Source: Pseudonocardia abyssalis (GTDB lineage: Bacteria > Actinomycetota > Actinomycetes > Mycobacteriales > Pseudonocardiaceae). Taken from it: a DNA stretch of 64,000 bases. The stretch's first letter is position 1. Each line of letters starts with the position of its first letter. Below are positions 43,522-52,437 of the stretch, one piece after another. A model generated the notes under the pieces. That model made no database searches, was not told the DNA's origin, and was given only the letters and a program-made list of their open reading frames with translations. Location of the stretch: NCBI RefSeq assembly GCF_019263705.2, contig NZ_JADQDK010000001.1, positions 2,294,001 through 2,358,000 on the forward strand, given 5' to 3'. Made by a program: the position numbers and the translations under genes.

Positions 43522-45395
43522 CGGTTCGCTCCCTTCGAGGCGACTCCGTCGCCGTTCCCATCGACGTCCAGGGACCATCCCGGACCGACCAGCCAGGTGA
43601 AGCTGCCGCCGTCGACCAGCGCCGGCCCGGCGACGGTCGACCCCGCGGCCGACGAGTGGCTGCGGGTCGCGATCCCGCCGCGCTCCCCGGAATCACCCGA
43701 GGTGGCCGGTGCAACAGCCGACTCGATGCTCGGCAGGACGAAGCGTGCGGTGAGCCGGACCAGGTTGGGCGTACCGCCGTTCACCGCCCCGTCGACCGAA
43801 CCGTCCGAGGTGGTCCGCGTCCCGTCGGCGTAGCGGACCTCCCAGCTCAGGACGGCGGCGTCGGCGTCGAAGCCCTCGCCTGCGAGGTCTCGACCAGCCT
43901 CGTCAGCGAGCTTGGCCGCTGCTGCCCGGGCGGCGTCCGCGGAGTTGACGGCCGATTCGTAGACGTGGACGACGTCGGAGATGGCCGAGCCGAACGCGCT
44001 CAGGACGTGGCCGAATCCGAACAGCCGTACGGTCGAGGCTCCGAGCAGCGAAGCCACCCCGGTCCCGAACAGCGGGCCGTTGCCACCGAACGCGTAGACC
44101 GCGGTGTCGGCGGGGTCCCAGCCCATCTCGGCCGCGGTCTCGCGGGCGAGCTGCGCGACCATGTCGTAGGCCGTGTCGACGATCTTCTGAGCGGCCTCCT
44201 CCGCCGAGAGCCCGAGCGGGGTGCCGACGGTGCGCTCGATGGCCTCCGCGGCCGCTGCGACGTCCAGGACGCGGCGGCCGTCGAGGAACGCGTCCGGCGC
44301 GAGATAGCCGAGAAGCACGAACGCGTCCGTGGTGGTCGCGTGGCGACCACCGAGGCCGTAGCAGGCCGGACCGGGAGCGGCCCCCATCGAGTCGGGCCCG
44401 AGCGTCACCTTCCCGTCGGCGACGCGGGCCACCGATCCACCACCGAGCGCGATCGAGCGCAGCAGCGGGAGGTTGGTGCGCACCGGGATGCCGAAGAGGT
44501 CGCCCTCCTGGCGGTCGACCACGCGCCCGCCGTCGACGGCCGAGACCTTGGCGGTCGTGCCGCCGACGTCGATCGCGAGCACCTTCGCATCCCCGGCCAC
44601 GGACGCCTGGTGGGCGCACGCGTGCGTGCCGAACAGCGGGCCCGACTCGATGGTGTCGAACGCGGTGGTCTTGCCGATCCGCGCGACGCCGCCGTTGATG
44701 TGGCCGACCAGGACGTTGCCGCGCCAGGAGTGCTGTTGCTTGAGCGTCTCCTCCGCGCGGTAGAGCGTGGTGGCCAGGGAGGGGTGCACGTAGGAGTTGA
44801 TCAGCGAGACGAACGTGCGGGTCGAGTCGTCGGGACGCAGCAGGATCTCGCTCGCCGGCAGCGCCGGGATCGAACCCAGGTAGTGGTCCGGGTACTGGGT
44901 GTCGATCATCGCGACGATCTTGCGCTCGGCCGAGTTGTCCTCGAACGCTCCCTGCAGCGAGATGTTGATCCGCCGGATCCCGTTGTCGAAGAGCCCCTTG
45001 ACGGCCTTGCGCACCTCGTCGTCGTCGGCGTCGGCGCTGATCCCGGTGATGTTCGCCCGCGGCACGAGCACGTCGACGACCGTGGCCGCCTCCTCGGGCG
45101 TGGTGTACAGGTCGTCCTCGTGGCCGGCGCTGACCAGCAGACCGAGCCGCGGCCCGGTCTTCTGAGCCAGCACGTTCGAGGTGATCGTCGACGACCAGCG
45201 GATCAGGGCGACGTCGTCGAGGAGATCGCGAAGCGTGGCCGCACCGACCCGTTCCCTCGCCGCCTCCAGTACCTCCATGAAAGCGATGGTCACGTCGTGC
45301 GGGGTGGTCTCGACCTTCACCGAGAACACCTGCCCGCCGCCGCTCACGAGACCGTCGGTCATGGTCCCGCCGGTGTCGATGTCGATGTTCAACAC
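43518..45395 (-). CDS. Ketone carboxylase alpha-prime-type subunit (second HyuA-like)
   Basis: The 625-residue HyuA-type protein starts NIDIDTGGTMTDGLVSGGGQ and has LAIDVGGTTAKVSAV, SIALGGGSVARVADG, GPACYGLGGRHATTTDAF and YAFGGNGPLFG. It is about 100 residues shorter than the other HyuA subunit, mainly at the C-terminus, and clearly diverged from it. The start is GTG with AGGAAGG upstream. It would be the second nucleotide-binding subunit in an (alpha alpha' beta gamma) complex. Confidence 0.85.
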   Translation of the reverse strand: MLNIDIDTGGTMTDGLVSGGGQVFSVKVETTPHDVTIAFMEVLEAARERVGAATLRDLLDDVALIRWSSTITSNVLAQKTGPRLGLLVSAGHEDDLYTTPEEAATVVDVLVPRANITGISADADDDEVRKAVKGLFDNGIRRINISLQGAFEDNSAERKIVAMIDTQYPDHYLGSIPALPASEILLRPDDSTRTFVSLINSYVHPSLATTLYRAEETLKQQHSWRGNVLVGHINGGVARIGKTTAFDTIESGPLFGTHACAHQASVAGDAKVLAIDVGGTTAKVSAVDGGRVVDRQEGDLFGIPVRTNLPLLRSIALGGGSVARVADGKVTLGPDSMGAAPGPACYGLGGRHATTTDAFVLLGYLAPDAFLDGRRVLDVAAAAEAIERTVGTPLGLSAEEAAQKIVDTAYDMVAQLARETAAEMGWDPADTAVYAFGGNGPLFGTGVASLLGASTVRLFGFGHVLSAFGSAISDVVHVYESAVNSADAARAAAAKLADEAGRDLAGEGFDADAAVLSWEVRYADGTRTTSDGSVDGAVNGGTPNLVRLTARFVLPSIESAVAPATSGDSGERGGIATRSHSSAAGSTVAGPALVDGGSFTWLVGPGWSLDVDGNGDGVASKGANR

Positions 45396-45506
45396 GTCCG
45401 CGTCACCTTCCTGATCACCGCTACCTCCCTGTAGAGAAACCGATTCCGTGCAGGCGTCATCACCACGTCGACGGTGTTCCGTCGCGTGTCGTGTCCGTGC
45501 AGGCCC

Positions 45507-46823
45507 CTATCTCCGCCGGCGGACCAGCTGGGCCTTCATCTCCCACCTGGGGAGCGCGTTCGGCGGCACCAGATCGACGCTCGCCTTGACGACCAACTTG
45601 TCGCGCAACGCCCGTTCGACGTCGGCGCGCAGCCCCTCGAGGTCCTCCTCATCGGGCCCGTACTCCACCTGGACGCGCATCGGAGGACGCACCACCGGCC
45701 CGTTGTCGGTGAGCAGGATCTGCATCGCCCCCGTCGTGCGCGGCTGCATCGACGCCACCACGTCCTTGACCGCCGAGGGCCACACGTTCACCCCGGCGAC
45801 GAACAGCAGGTCATCGGTGCGGCCCGAACAGTGCAGCCGCGGGCTGGTGCGCCCGCACGAGCACGGCTCGGCGTTGACGATGACCCGGTCACGCACCCGG
45901 AAGCGCACCAGCGGCACGCACTCGCGGCGCAGGTGGGTCACCACCAGTTCGCCCTCGACGCCGTGGTCCCAGCCGAGGCGCTCCCCCGTCTCCGGGTCGA
46001 TCACCTCGGCGAGGAGCTGGTCCTCCGCGCACAGGTGCAAGCCGTTCTGCTCGGGGCAGGTGGCGAGGTAGATCGGGAAGACGTCGGCGTTGCCCATGCC
46101 GTCGGACACCGTGGCCCCGAAGTCGGCTTCCAGGCGCGCCCGCACGCCGGGGATGGAGCCGCCCGGCTCCGCTCCGACCAACAGCTTGCGCAGGCCGAGT
46201 TCGGACGGTTCCATCCCGAGCCGGTCGCGGCAGTACTCCGCCAGGTAGGTGGCGTACGACGGGGTGCACATCAGGACGGTGGCGCCGAGGTCGCGGATCG
46301 ACTGCACCACGCGGTCGCTCGCCGCGGTACCGATCGGCACGAACGTGGCCCCGATGTGCTCGGTGGCGTCCTTGAGCGGGAGGCCACCGACGAAGAAGCC
46401 CAGGCCGAACGCGTGGATGACGACGTCGTCGGGGCGCATGCCCTCGCAGTAGAGGACCCGGCTGACGACCTGGGTCCAGTCGTCGAGGTCGCGCCGGGTG
46501 ATCCCGACGTAGCTCGGACGCCCGGTCGTGCCGCTGGAGGCGTGCACGCGCACCACCTCGCTCATCGGGACCGCTGCGTGCTGCCCGAGCGGCGGGGCGA
46601 GCAACTGGCTCTCCCGCAGCGCGTCCTTGGTGGTGAACGGCGCGTCGAAGGAGTCGAGCGACTCGACGTGGTGCGGATCGAATCCCGTCGCCGCCCACAG
46701 CTCGGCGTAGAACGGCGACCGCTCCGCCACGCGCGCGAGCTGGGTGCGGAGCCGCTCCAGTTGGACGACCCGCATCTCCGCGCGCGGAAGCGACTCGACC
46801 GCGGGGTCGAACAGCGCGTTCAC
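45507..46823 (-). CDS. Phenylacetate-CoA-ligase-family aryl-CoA ligase
   Basis: The 438-residue PaaK-family ligase shows VHASSGTTGRPSYVGIT, HAFGLGFFVGGLPLKDATEH and the Zn-type knuckle EPCSCGRTSPRLHCSGRTDD. It is clearly distinct from the PaaK at 24 kb. It overlaps the FadR-type regulator by GTGA and precedes the ketone-carboxylase genes by 111 nt. In Aromatoleum, benzoylacetate-CoA ligase follows acetophenone carboxylase; this or the feruloyl-CoA-synthase-like gene could fill that role. Confidence 0.87.
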   Translation of the reverse strand: MNALFDPAVESLPRAEMRVVQLERLRTQLARVAERSPFYAELWAATGFDPHHVESLDSFDAPFTTKDALRESQLLAPPLGQHAAVPMSEVVRVHASSGTTGRPSYVGITRRDLDDWTQVVSRVLYCEGMRPDDVVIHAFGLGFFVGGLPLKDATEHIGATFVPIGTAASDRVVQSIRDLGATVLMCTPSYATYLAEYCRDRLGMEPSELGLRKLLVGAEPGGSIPGVRARLEADFGATVSDGMGNADVFPIYLATCPEQNGLHLCAEDQLLAEVIDPETGERLGWDHGVEGELVVTHLRRECVPLVRFRVRDRVIVNAEPCSCGRTSPRLHCSGRTDDLLFVAGVNVWPSAVKDVVASMQPRTTGAMQILLTDNGPVVRPPMRVQVEYGPDEEDLEGLRADVERALRDKLVVKASVDLVPPNALPRWEMKAQLVRRRR

Positions 46824-47539
46824 AGGGCCACCTCGCGCTGTTGCCGGTCGTCCTCGTACTCCGTCAGGTACCGGCGTGCAGCGCGCTCGGCCGCGTCGAT
46901 CTCCCCGTCGTCGATCAGCCGCATCAGGTGCGTCAGCCGATCCTTCGACGCCTCCAGCCACGCGGGATCGCGGACCTTCTCCCCCAGGCTCAGTGCGATC
47001 GGGCCACGCAGGCTCTCGTACATCGCGACGAAGACCGGGTTGCATGACGCCTCGACCAGGGCCAGGTGGAACTGCACGAGCGCGTCGACGGCCCGCGCGG
47101 GACGCGCGCCGGCCAGACCGAGCTTGCGCAGCGCCCGCCCCAGATCGACCGAGTCGCGGCCGCGGGCGGCCAACCGGGCCGCCATCGGCTCGACGGCCAA
47201 CCGGACGTCCATGACGTGCTGCGGCTCCACGTCCATCGTCGACAGCGGCGCGGAGGTGATCGCATGGAACTCCTCGGGCTCGGGCGCCGAGACGAACCGG
47301 CCACCGCCGTAGCCACGGCGGACCTCCAGGTATCCCGACACCTCCAGCGCCTTCAACGCCTCGCGCAGCATCGGGCGCGAGACGCCCAGCTGGGCGGCGA
47401 GGTCCGGCTCGGACGGCAGGCGCTGCCCGACCGCCAGGTCCCCGCGCACGATCAGCCCACGCAGCGACGCCACGATCTTGTCGAAGCCCCGACCGGTGCC
47501 GATCGGCTGGAACAGGACAGCCGGCTCCTCGACGGTCAC
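46820..47539 (-). CDS. GntR/FadR-family regulator of the ketone-carboxylase operon
   Basis: The protein of about 239 residues has an N-terminal winged helix (LPSEPDLAAQLGVSRPMLREALKALEVSGYLEVRRG in continuous form at about 40-75) and a C-terminal FCD ligand domain (DVRLAVEPMAARLAARG, FHLALVEASCNPVF). GTG at 47539 has GGAGGGAG 6 nt upstream and is preferred; an ATG at 47578 would add 13 residues. It is the first gene of the operon, so autoregulation is likely. Confidence 0.87.
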   Translation of the reverse strand: MTVEEPAVLFQPIGTGRGFDKIVASLRGLIVRGDLAVGQRLPSEPDLAAQLGVSRPMLREALKALEVSGYLEVRRGYGGGRFVSAPEPEEFHAITSAPLSTMDVEPQHVMDVRLAVEPMAARLAARGRDSVDLGRALRKLGLAGARPARAVDALVQFHLALVEASCNPVFVAMYESLRGPIALSLGEKVRDPAWLEASKDRLTHLMRLIDDGEIDAAERAARRYLTEYEDDRQQREVAL

Positions 47540-47720
47540 GCCGAACTCCCTCCGGATCCGGGAACGCCGAACTGACATCGACGATCCACCCGAACACGCC
47601 GGACGTACATCATCTCGTCTGGTGGCCGGTCGCCCGTCGTTCGGGGCGACACGACCAGCGAGGCGGCGGTGGCCTGTGACGATCACGTGGCTCCTCCCGT
47701 CGCGCCGTTCGAGCACTGGC

Positions 47721-47934
47721 TGTCTGACAACTGATGATGATTGTGAGTGTGCTCACCGTAGAAGGCGCGCAGCCTGTCGTCAATAGTTCTACGGATCCGG
47801 CTCGATCCGACGCAAGAGTGTCGAAGAAGAACCCTCTGAGCAGGCAGTACTCTCCCGATAGCGTCGAGAAGTGCCCGAGGGGTGCCGTGAAGCCGCTCCG
47901 TGCGGTGGCCACCATCACGGCAGAAGTCTGACAG
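47721..47934. promoter_or_regulatory. Two GTCTGACA sites upstream of the FadR-type gene
   Basis: TGTCTGACA (47721-47729) and GTCTGACAG (47926-47934) share GTCTGACA and fit the FadR-subfamily operator core GT-N3-AC. They lie about 180 and 390 nt before the regulator start in the lower-GC stretch that probably holds its promoter. Binding is inferred. Confidence 0.4.
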
Positions 47935-48109
47935 CAGTTCGGAGCCGTCAGTGGATGGCGGTGGTCGTCGGCCCGACTCCGAAGCGGCGGTCATGATGCG
48001 GAGCCACGCCGCGACGTACACCTCTCGCGCGGAGGCCGAGATGCCGGTCACGGGCGATCCCGTTCGAGAGTCGGCCGATCAGGGTCACACCGCCGAGGTG
48101 AGTCGGTGG

Positions 48110-48213
48110 CTGTACCGAGTAACCCGAGGCGATGGCGCAGCTGTCGATGAACCGCACCGTCGTCTACGAGCAGATCCGGTCAGGTCGACTGCGCTCGGTC
48201 CGGCAGGGGCGCT
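48110..48213 (+). pseudogene. Excisionase/HTH_17-type gene fragment
   Basis: After one extra C near 48124 the frame reads EAMAQLSMNRTVVYEQIRSG and then RLRSVRQGR, preceded out of frame by LYRVT. This is the conserved body of small DNA-binding excisionase-like proteins of actinobacterial integrative elements. The C-terminal tyrosine-containing helix (usually IPxxAIxxY) is replaced by unrelated sequence. It is a frameshifted, truncated relic; no integrase lies nearby. Confidence 0.7.
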
Positions 48214-48374
48214 TCGTACGAGCAGGCGGCGGCACAAGGACCAGGACCGTCGACGTCGTCCGAGAACGTCGTGCTCGACCCACGTTGTCCGCAGAGCCGT
48301 GTCAGCACGCGCCCGACCACCGGACGACCACGCAGAAGCCACCCCGCCGACGCACGCTCGCCTGTTCTCAGCCC

Positions 48375-48530
48375 GTGAGCAGCACCGCGAGCCCCCACCC
48401 CGACGGCACCCTCCACGTCTCGGCCGCCGAGCTCGCCCGCCACGGCGTCCCGCCCGGCAGCCATCTGCGCATCGTCACCGCGCACGAGGTCCCTGCCTCC
48501 CGCCGGAGCCTCCGGGGGGGGACGCGTACC
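48375..48530 (+). pseudogene. Fragment of a small antitoxin-like protein
   Basis: The plus strand reads PDGTLHVSAAELARHGVPPG and SHLRIV, a pattern seen at the start of short actinobacterial proteins often placed before PIN toxins. The frame then runs into unrelated sequence with a G8 tract, and no toxin gene follows. Assignment is tentative. Confidence 0.35.
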
Positions 48531-48818
48531 GGCACCGCGGTCACGGATATGTCGACGCCCTTCCCGGAGCGCTGGAGGGCACCTGGTCCGCGCACATCAC
48601 CGACACCGAGCAGCGCTCGGAGGACGGAATCGCCGGCGCGGCGCGGAAGGTGTGGGGGCGACGCGGACGATGTCATCGCCATCGGCAGCGGCCGACTGGA
48701 CCAACAGCACCGTGCTGGTCGACGAGTTGGTGCGCGCGATCCGTCATGAGCGCAGGCGCTACCCCTGGGCCCGGGGGGCGGCTCGCCCGCGTGGTGGCGC
48801 CCACACTCGGCTTTCGAA

Positions 48819-49115
48819 CTACCGACGCCGCTGCACCGCAGTGACGACGTCCGCGTACCCCGGGTGCTTGCTGATCCAGTTTCGGACGTAGTCACACTCG
48901 GGCACGACGGTCAGCGCACGACACCGGGCAACATCGAGTACGCCCCGGACGAGCGTGCCGGCGACGCCCTGGCCACCGAACTCCCTACCGATCTCGGTGT
49001 GCAGGAGCGTGATCTCGTCATCGTCGAGGCGGTACTCGACCACCCCGGCGAGTTGGTCGCCACGATGGATCTCGAAGCGCGAGCGCTCGGGATCGTCCGT
49101 GAGTGTCAGCTCCAC
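48819..49115 (-). CDS. Small GNAT-type acetyltransferase
   Basis: The 98-residue protein is a one-domain GNAT of the YjdJ type: FEIHRGDQLAGVVEYRLDDD, LLHTEIGREFGGQGVAGTLV (acetyl-CoA loop) and VPECDYVRNWISKHPGYADVV. GGAGAG lies 6 nt before the GTG start. It follows gshB by 37 nt in the same direction, probably in one transcript. Substrate unknown. Confidence 0.88.
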   Translation of the reverse strand: MELTLTDDPERSRFEIHRGDQLAGVVEYRLDDDEITLLHTEIGREFGGQGVAGTLVRGVLDVARCRALTVVPECDYVRNWISKHPGYADVVTAVQRRR

Positions 49116-49152
49116 GTGCTGCTCTCCATTCGTGCGAGATCAATCGGTGGCA

Positions 49153-50169
49153 CTACCCGTGCAGCGCGGCGTGCCGGGTCTCGACCCACGCGACCACGTC
49201 GTCGGACAACCTGGTGCCGGAGAACGCATCGATCTCGCGTACACCGGTGGGGCTCGTCACGTTGATCTCGGTGAGGTAGTCACCGATCACGTCGATCCCC
49301 ACGAAGATCAGCCCGTTCGCGGCCAGGCGGTCGGCGATCCGTGTGCAGATCTCCTTGTCCCGCGGCGTGACGGAGTCGGCGACGACCGAGGCACCGGCCG
49401 CCATGTTGCACCGGAACTCACCCCCGCTCGCCACCCGGCGAACCACCCCGATCGGCGCGCCGTCGAGCACGATCACCCGACGGTCACCGTCGACCGACTC
49501 CGGGATGAAGCGCTGGACGACGACGTGATCACGTCCCCGCGACGTCGCCGCCTCGAGGATGGAGCGCAGGTTGGGGTCGTCGGGGCGGAGCAGCATGATC
49601 CCGCGTCCGGCCATCCCGTCGGTGGGCTTGACCACCGCCGCCCCCCACACACCGGTCACGTCGACGATCTCTGCGATGTCGGAGCTCACGACGGTGTCCG
49701 GGCACAGCTCCGGGAACTGGAGACTGAACAGCTTCTCGTTCGCGTTCCGGAGCCCGGCCGGATCGTTAATCATGATCGTCCGACGCTCGTCGACCAGGTC
49801 CAGGACGTAGGTGCCCCGCAGGTAGGCGGCATCGACGGGCGGATCGGTGCGGACGAAGACGGCGTCGACCAGGTCGAGGACCCAGCGCTCGGGCGCGCCC
49901 GCGCTGTACCAGTTCTGCTCTGCGCGCCACCGACCGCCGTGCAGCGTGGCGGGCCGTACCTGAACGGGTGTGCAGACGGCCACCGCCCGGCCGTGGGAAA
50001 CACCGAGGGCCCCCATCGTGGTGACCAGGATGCGGTGGCCGCGTGCCTGGGCGGACTCCATCAGCGCGACGCTGGTGTCGTGCGCAGCGTCGAGCGAGTC
50101 GATCTCGTCGATCACGAAGACGAGGTGGAGTTGCGGGTTGGCTCTGGACGAGGAGTGGGAAGTGGACAT
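49153..50169 (-). CDS. gshB: Glutathione synthetase
   Basis: The 338-residue ATP-grasp enzyme matches bacterial GshB: RTDPPVDAAYLRGTYVLDLV, NANEKLFSLQFPELCPDTVV, VVKPTDGMAGRGIMLL, FIPESVDGDRRVIVLDGAPI and the end motif FVGIDVIGDYLTEINVTSP. It ligates glycine to gamma-glutamylcysteine. Glutathione is rare in actinobacteria, which normally use mycothiol; dedicated gshB genes accompany glutathione-dependent isoprene or styrene oxide clusters, as here. GGAGG precedes the ATG; it is divergent from the C26 amidotransferase gene. Confidence 0.93.
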   Translation of the reverse strand: MSTSHSSSRANPQLHLVFVIDEIDSLDAAHDTSVALMESAQARGHRILVTTMGALGVSHGRAVAVCTPVQVRPATLHGGRWRAEQNWYSAGAPERWVLDLVDAVFVRTDPPVDAAYLRGTYVLDLVDERRTIMINDPAGLRNANEKLFSLQFPELCPDTVVSSDIAEIVDVTGVWGAAVVKPTDGMAGRGIMLLRPDDPNLRSILEAATSRGRDHVVVQRFIPESVDGDRRVIVLDGAPIGVVRRVASGGEFRCNMAAGASVVADSVTPRDKEICTRIADRLAANGLIFVGIDVIGDYLTEINVTSPTGVREIDAFSGTRLSDDVVAWVETRHAALHG

Positions 50170-50286
50170 CGGTGTCCTCCGCTTGCGTAGGCGGTACAGG
50201 TGGGCGCGAGCTACGTGACTTTTCCTTACCTGTCAGATTTTCAGTCCTGATCTAAGCTGACGGTCGGCAGACGAGGGGACCGAGAC

Positions 50287-51000
50287 ATGCAGGAGCCAGG
50301 CAGCCGCGGGGCGCCACTGATCGCGGTGACGGGCCGACGACGACCCGCGCACGGAGTGCACACCGGTCCGGCGATGCTCGACTCGCTGCACCTCGACGTG
50401 TACTTCACCGGCTACGCCGAACATGTCGGGGCAGCCGGCGGGATCGCGGTGTACGTGCCGTCCACGACCGACCCGGAAGCCCTGCTCGACCGGGTCGACG
50501 GGCTGATCCTCAGCGGGGGCGCGGACGTGGACCCGATCCGCTACGGCGCCGCCAGATGCTCGACGACCCCCGAACTCGATCCCGAACGCGACGCCACCGA
50601 ACTCGCGCTGCTGGACGCGGCGCTGGCACGCGAGCTGCCCGTGTTGGCGATCTGCCGCGGCCTGCAGCTGGTGAACGTCAGCCGCGGAGGCACCTTGCAC
50701 GCCCACCTCGATGAGCACCAGGTCGGGCCGTGGCACGAGGTTCTCATCGAGCCCGGCAGCATGCTCGGAGGCCTCCACGGCGCGACGACCAGCGTCAACA
50801 GCCTCCACCACCAGAGCATCGACCGGCTCGGTGACGACCTGGTCGTCACCGGTCGAGCCCTGGACGGCATCGTCGAGGCCGTCGAGCTGCCGGGGAGCCG
50901 GCTGCTCGGCGTGCAATGGCACCCCGAGCAGCTGGCCGGACCGCAGCCCGTGTTCGACTGGCTCGTCGACGGCGCCCGTGAGCGCTCCGCGATCCGCTGA
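50287..51000 (+). CDS. Class I glutamine-amidotransferase-like gamma-glutamyl hydrolase (peptidase C26)
   Basis: This 237-residue PuuD-like enzyme has the nucleophile elbow AICRGLQLVNVSRGG (Cys) and the His-Glu pair in GVQWHPEQLAG, with SGGADVDPIRYG early. Such enzymes cleave gamma-glutamyl bonds. Between gshB and the GST/aldehyde-dehydrogenase genes it may remove the gamma-glutamyl group of glutathione or glutathione conjugates; gamma-glutamyl-GABA is the textbook alternative. GAGGGG precedes the ATG. It converges on the aldehyde dehydrogenase gene. Confidence 0.85.
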   Translation: MQEPGSRGAPLIAVTGRRRPAHGVHTGPAMLDSLHLDVYFTGYAEHVGAAGGIAVYVPSTTDPEALLDRVDGLILSGGADVDPIRYGAARCSTTPELDPERDATELALLDAALARELPVLAICRGLQLVNVSRGGTLHAHLDEHQVGPWHEVLIEPGSMLGGLHGATTSVNSLHHQSIDRLGDDLVVTGRALDGIVEAVELPGSRLLGVQWHPEQLAGPQPVFDWLVDGARERSAIR

Positions 51001-51010
51001 CTCCATCGAC

Positions 51011-52435
51011 CTACCTCTTGACGCTGAGCACCTTGATGTTGGTGTACCCGTGCAGGCCGTGCAGAGAGCCTTCGACGCCGATCCCCGACTGCTTCGCCCC
51101 GCCGAACGGGACGGCCGCCGTCACCACCGGGTGCTGGTTGACCCACACCGAACCGGCGTCGAGACGCTCTGCCACCGCCGTGGCGCGGTCGAGATCAGGC
51201 GACCACACCGACGCACCGAGGCCGTAGTCGGTGTTGTTGGCCCGTGCGACCGCGTCGTCGACATCGCGGTAGGTGAGGATCGGAACGACGGGCCCGAACG
51301 GCTCCTCGTCGACCAGCGGAACGCCTTCTGCGACATGACGGACGAGCGTGGTCGGGAACCAGTAGCCGGGGCCGTCGGGAACCTCGCCGGTGAAGAACGC
51401 CTCGCCGCCGCGGGCGATCGCGTCCTCGGTCAGCTGACGGACACGCTCGAGCTGCGGCTTGTTCTGCACCGGTCCGGCCTTCACACCCTCCTGCAGGCCG
51501 GGGCCGACCAGCACCGTTGCGGCTTCGGCGGCCACGGCCTCGCAGATCGCGTCGAACTTCGACTCGGGTACGTACAGACGCTTGAGCGCCGCACAGACCT
51601 GACCGGAGTTGGAGAACGCGGCCCAGAAGAGATCGGCACCGATGACGGCCGGGTCGGCGTCGTCGAGAACGATGCCGGCGTCATTGCCGCCCAGCTCCAG
51701 CGTGACGCGCTTGAGCGTTCCCGCCGCGGAGGCCATGACCCGCTTGCCCGTGGCGACCGACCCGGTGAAGGAGATCTTGTGTACGCCCGGGTGCGCGGTC
51801 AACGCGGACCCCAGTTCGTCGGTGCCCGCCACGACCTGGAACACCCCGGGAGGCAGGACGTCCTGGAGCAGCTCGCCGAGTCGCATGGTGGAGACCGGCG
51901 TGTAGGGCGACGGCTTGACGATGACCACGTTGCCGGCCACGAGCGCGGGGATGAGCTTGAACATCGCCGCGAGGATCGGGTAGTTCCACACGGTGATGGC
52001 GCCGACCACCCCGAGCGGCTCGCGCCTGACCTCGACCCGGCCGGTCTCGTCGTCCTTGATGACCTCCGGGTCGAGGGTGATAGAGCCCAGGAAGTCGATC
52101 TGGCGGAGGCTGGCACCGACCTCACCGCGGGCGTTGCCGAGCGGCTTGCCCTGCTCCGTCGTGACGAGCAGCGCCAGCTCGTCGATGTTGGCCAGGATGA
52201 CGTCCTTGATCCCCCGGACGATCTCCTGACGACGCGTGAGCGGCGTGGCGCGCCAGGCAGGGAAGGCGGCGTTCGCGGCGGCCACGGCCTCGTCGAGCTG
52301 GGCGAGCGATGCCGCAGGGACCTCGATGAAGGATTCGCCCGTGGACGGGTCGATCACCGAAAGGCTGTCTGCGGACCCGCAGGAGCGTCCGTTGATCGTG
52401 AGCTGCGGGGTCTTGATCGCGGTCGGGGTCGCCAT
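51011..52435 (-). CDS. Aldehyde dehydrogenase of the glutathione-conjugate pathway
   Basis: The 474-residue ALDH shows VGAITVWNYPILAAMFKLIP, FTGSVATGKRVM, the catalytic Glu in VTLELGGNDAGIV and the nucleophile Cys in NSGQVCAALKRLYV. In isoprene and styrene oxide clusters an ALDH oxidises the glutathionyl aldehyde formed by the IsoH-type dehydrogenase. ATG at 52435 has GGAG at ideal distance; ATG at 52441 would overlap the upstream stop by ATGA and is also possible. Confidence 0.9.
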   Translation of the reverse strand: MATPTAIKTPQLTINGRSCGSADSLSVIDPSTGESFIEVPAASLAQLDEAVAAANAAFPAWRATPLTRRQEIVRGIKDVILANIDELALLVTTEQGKPLGNARGEVGASLRQIDFLGSITLDPEVIKDDETGRVEVRREPLGVVGAITVWNYPILAAMFKLIPALVAGNVVIVKPSPYTPVSTMRLGELLQDVLPPGVFQVVAGTDELGSALTAHPGVHKISFTGSVATGKRVMASAAGTLKRVTLELGGNDAGIVLDDADPAVIGADLFWAAFSNSGQVCAALKRLYVPESKFDAICEAVAAEAATVLVGPGLQEGVKAGPVQNKPQLERVRQLTEDAIARGGEAFFTGEVPDGPGYWFPTTLVRHVAEGVPLVDEEPFGPVVPILTYRDVDDAVARANNTDYGLGASVWSPDLDRATAVAERLDAGSVWVNQHPVVTAAVPFGGAKQSGIGVEGSLHGLHGYTNIKVLSVKR

Positions 52436-52437
52436 GG

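Larger units (their letters stand above)
47540..48818. other. Low-coding, degraded 1.3-kb gap
   Basis: No intact gene is supported here. The first ~400 bp have visibly lower GC than the surroundings and look like promoter or relic DNA. From 48.1 kb fragments of an excisionase-like gene and of a short antitoxin-like gene can be read, both broken. Open frames in this stretch have no family match and unusual composition. Confidence 0.6.

Noticed and set aside
47683..48051. Minus-strand frame of 122 codons in the degraded gap
   Set aside because: No family pattern, no ribosome-binding site and it covers the lower-GC promoter-like stretch.
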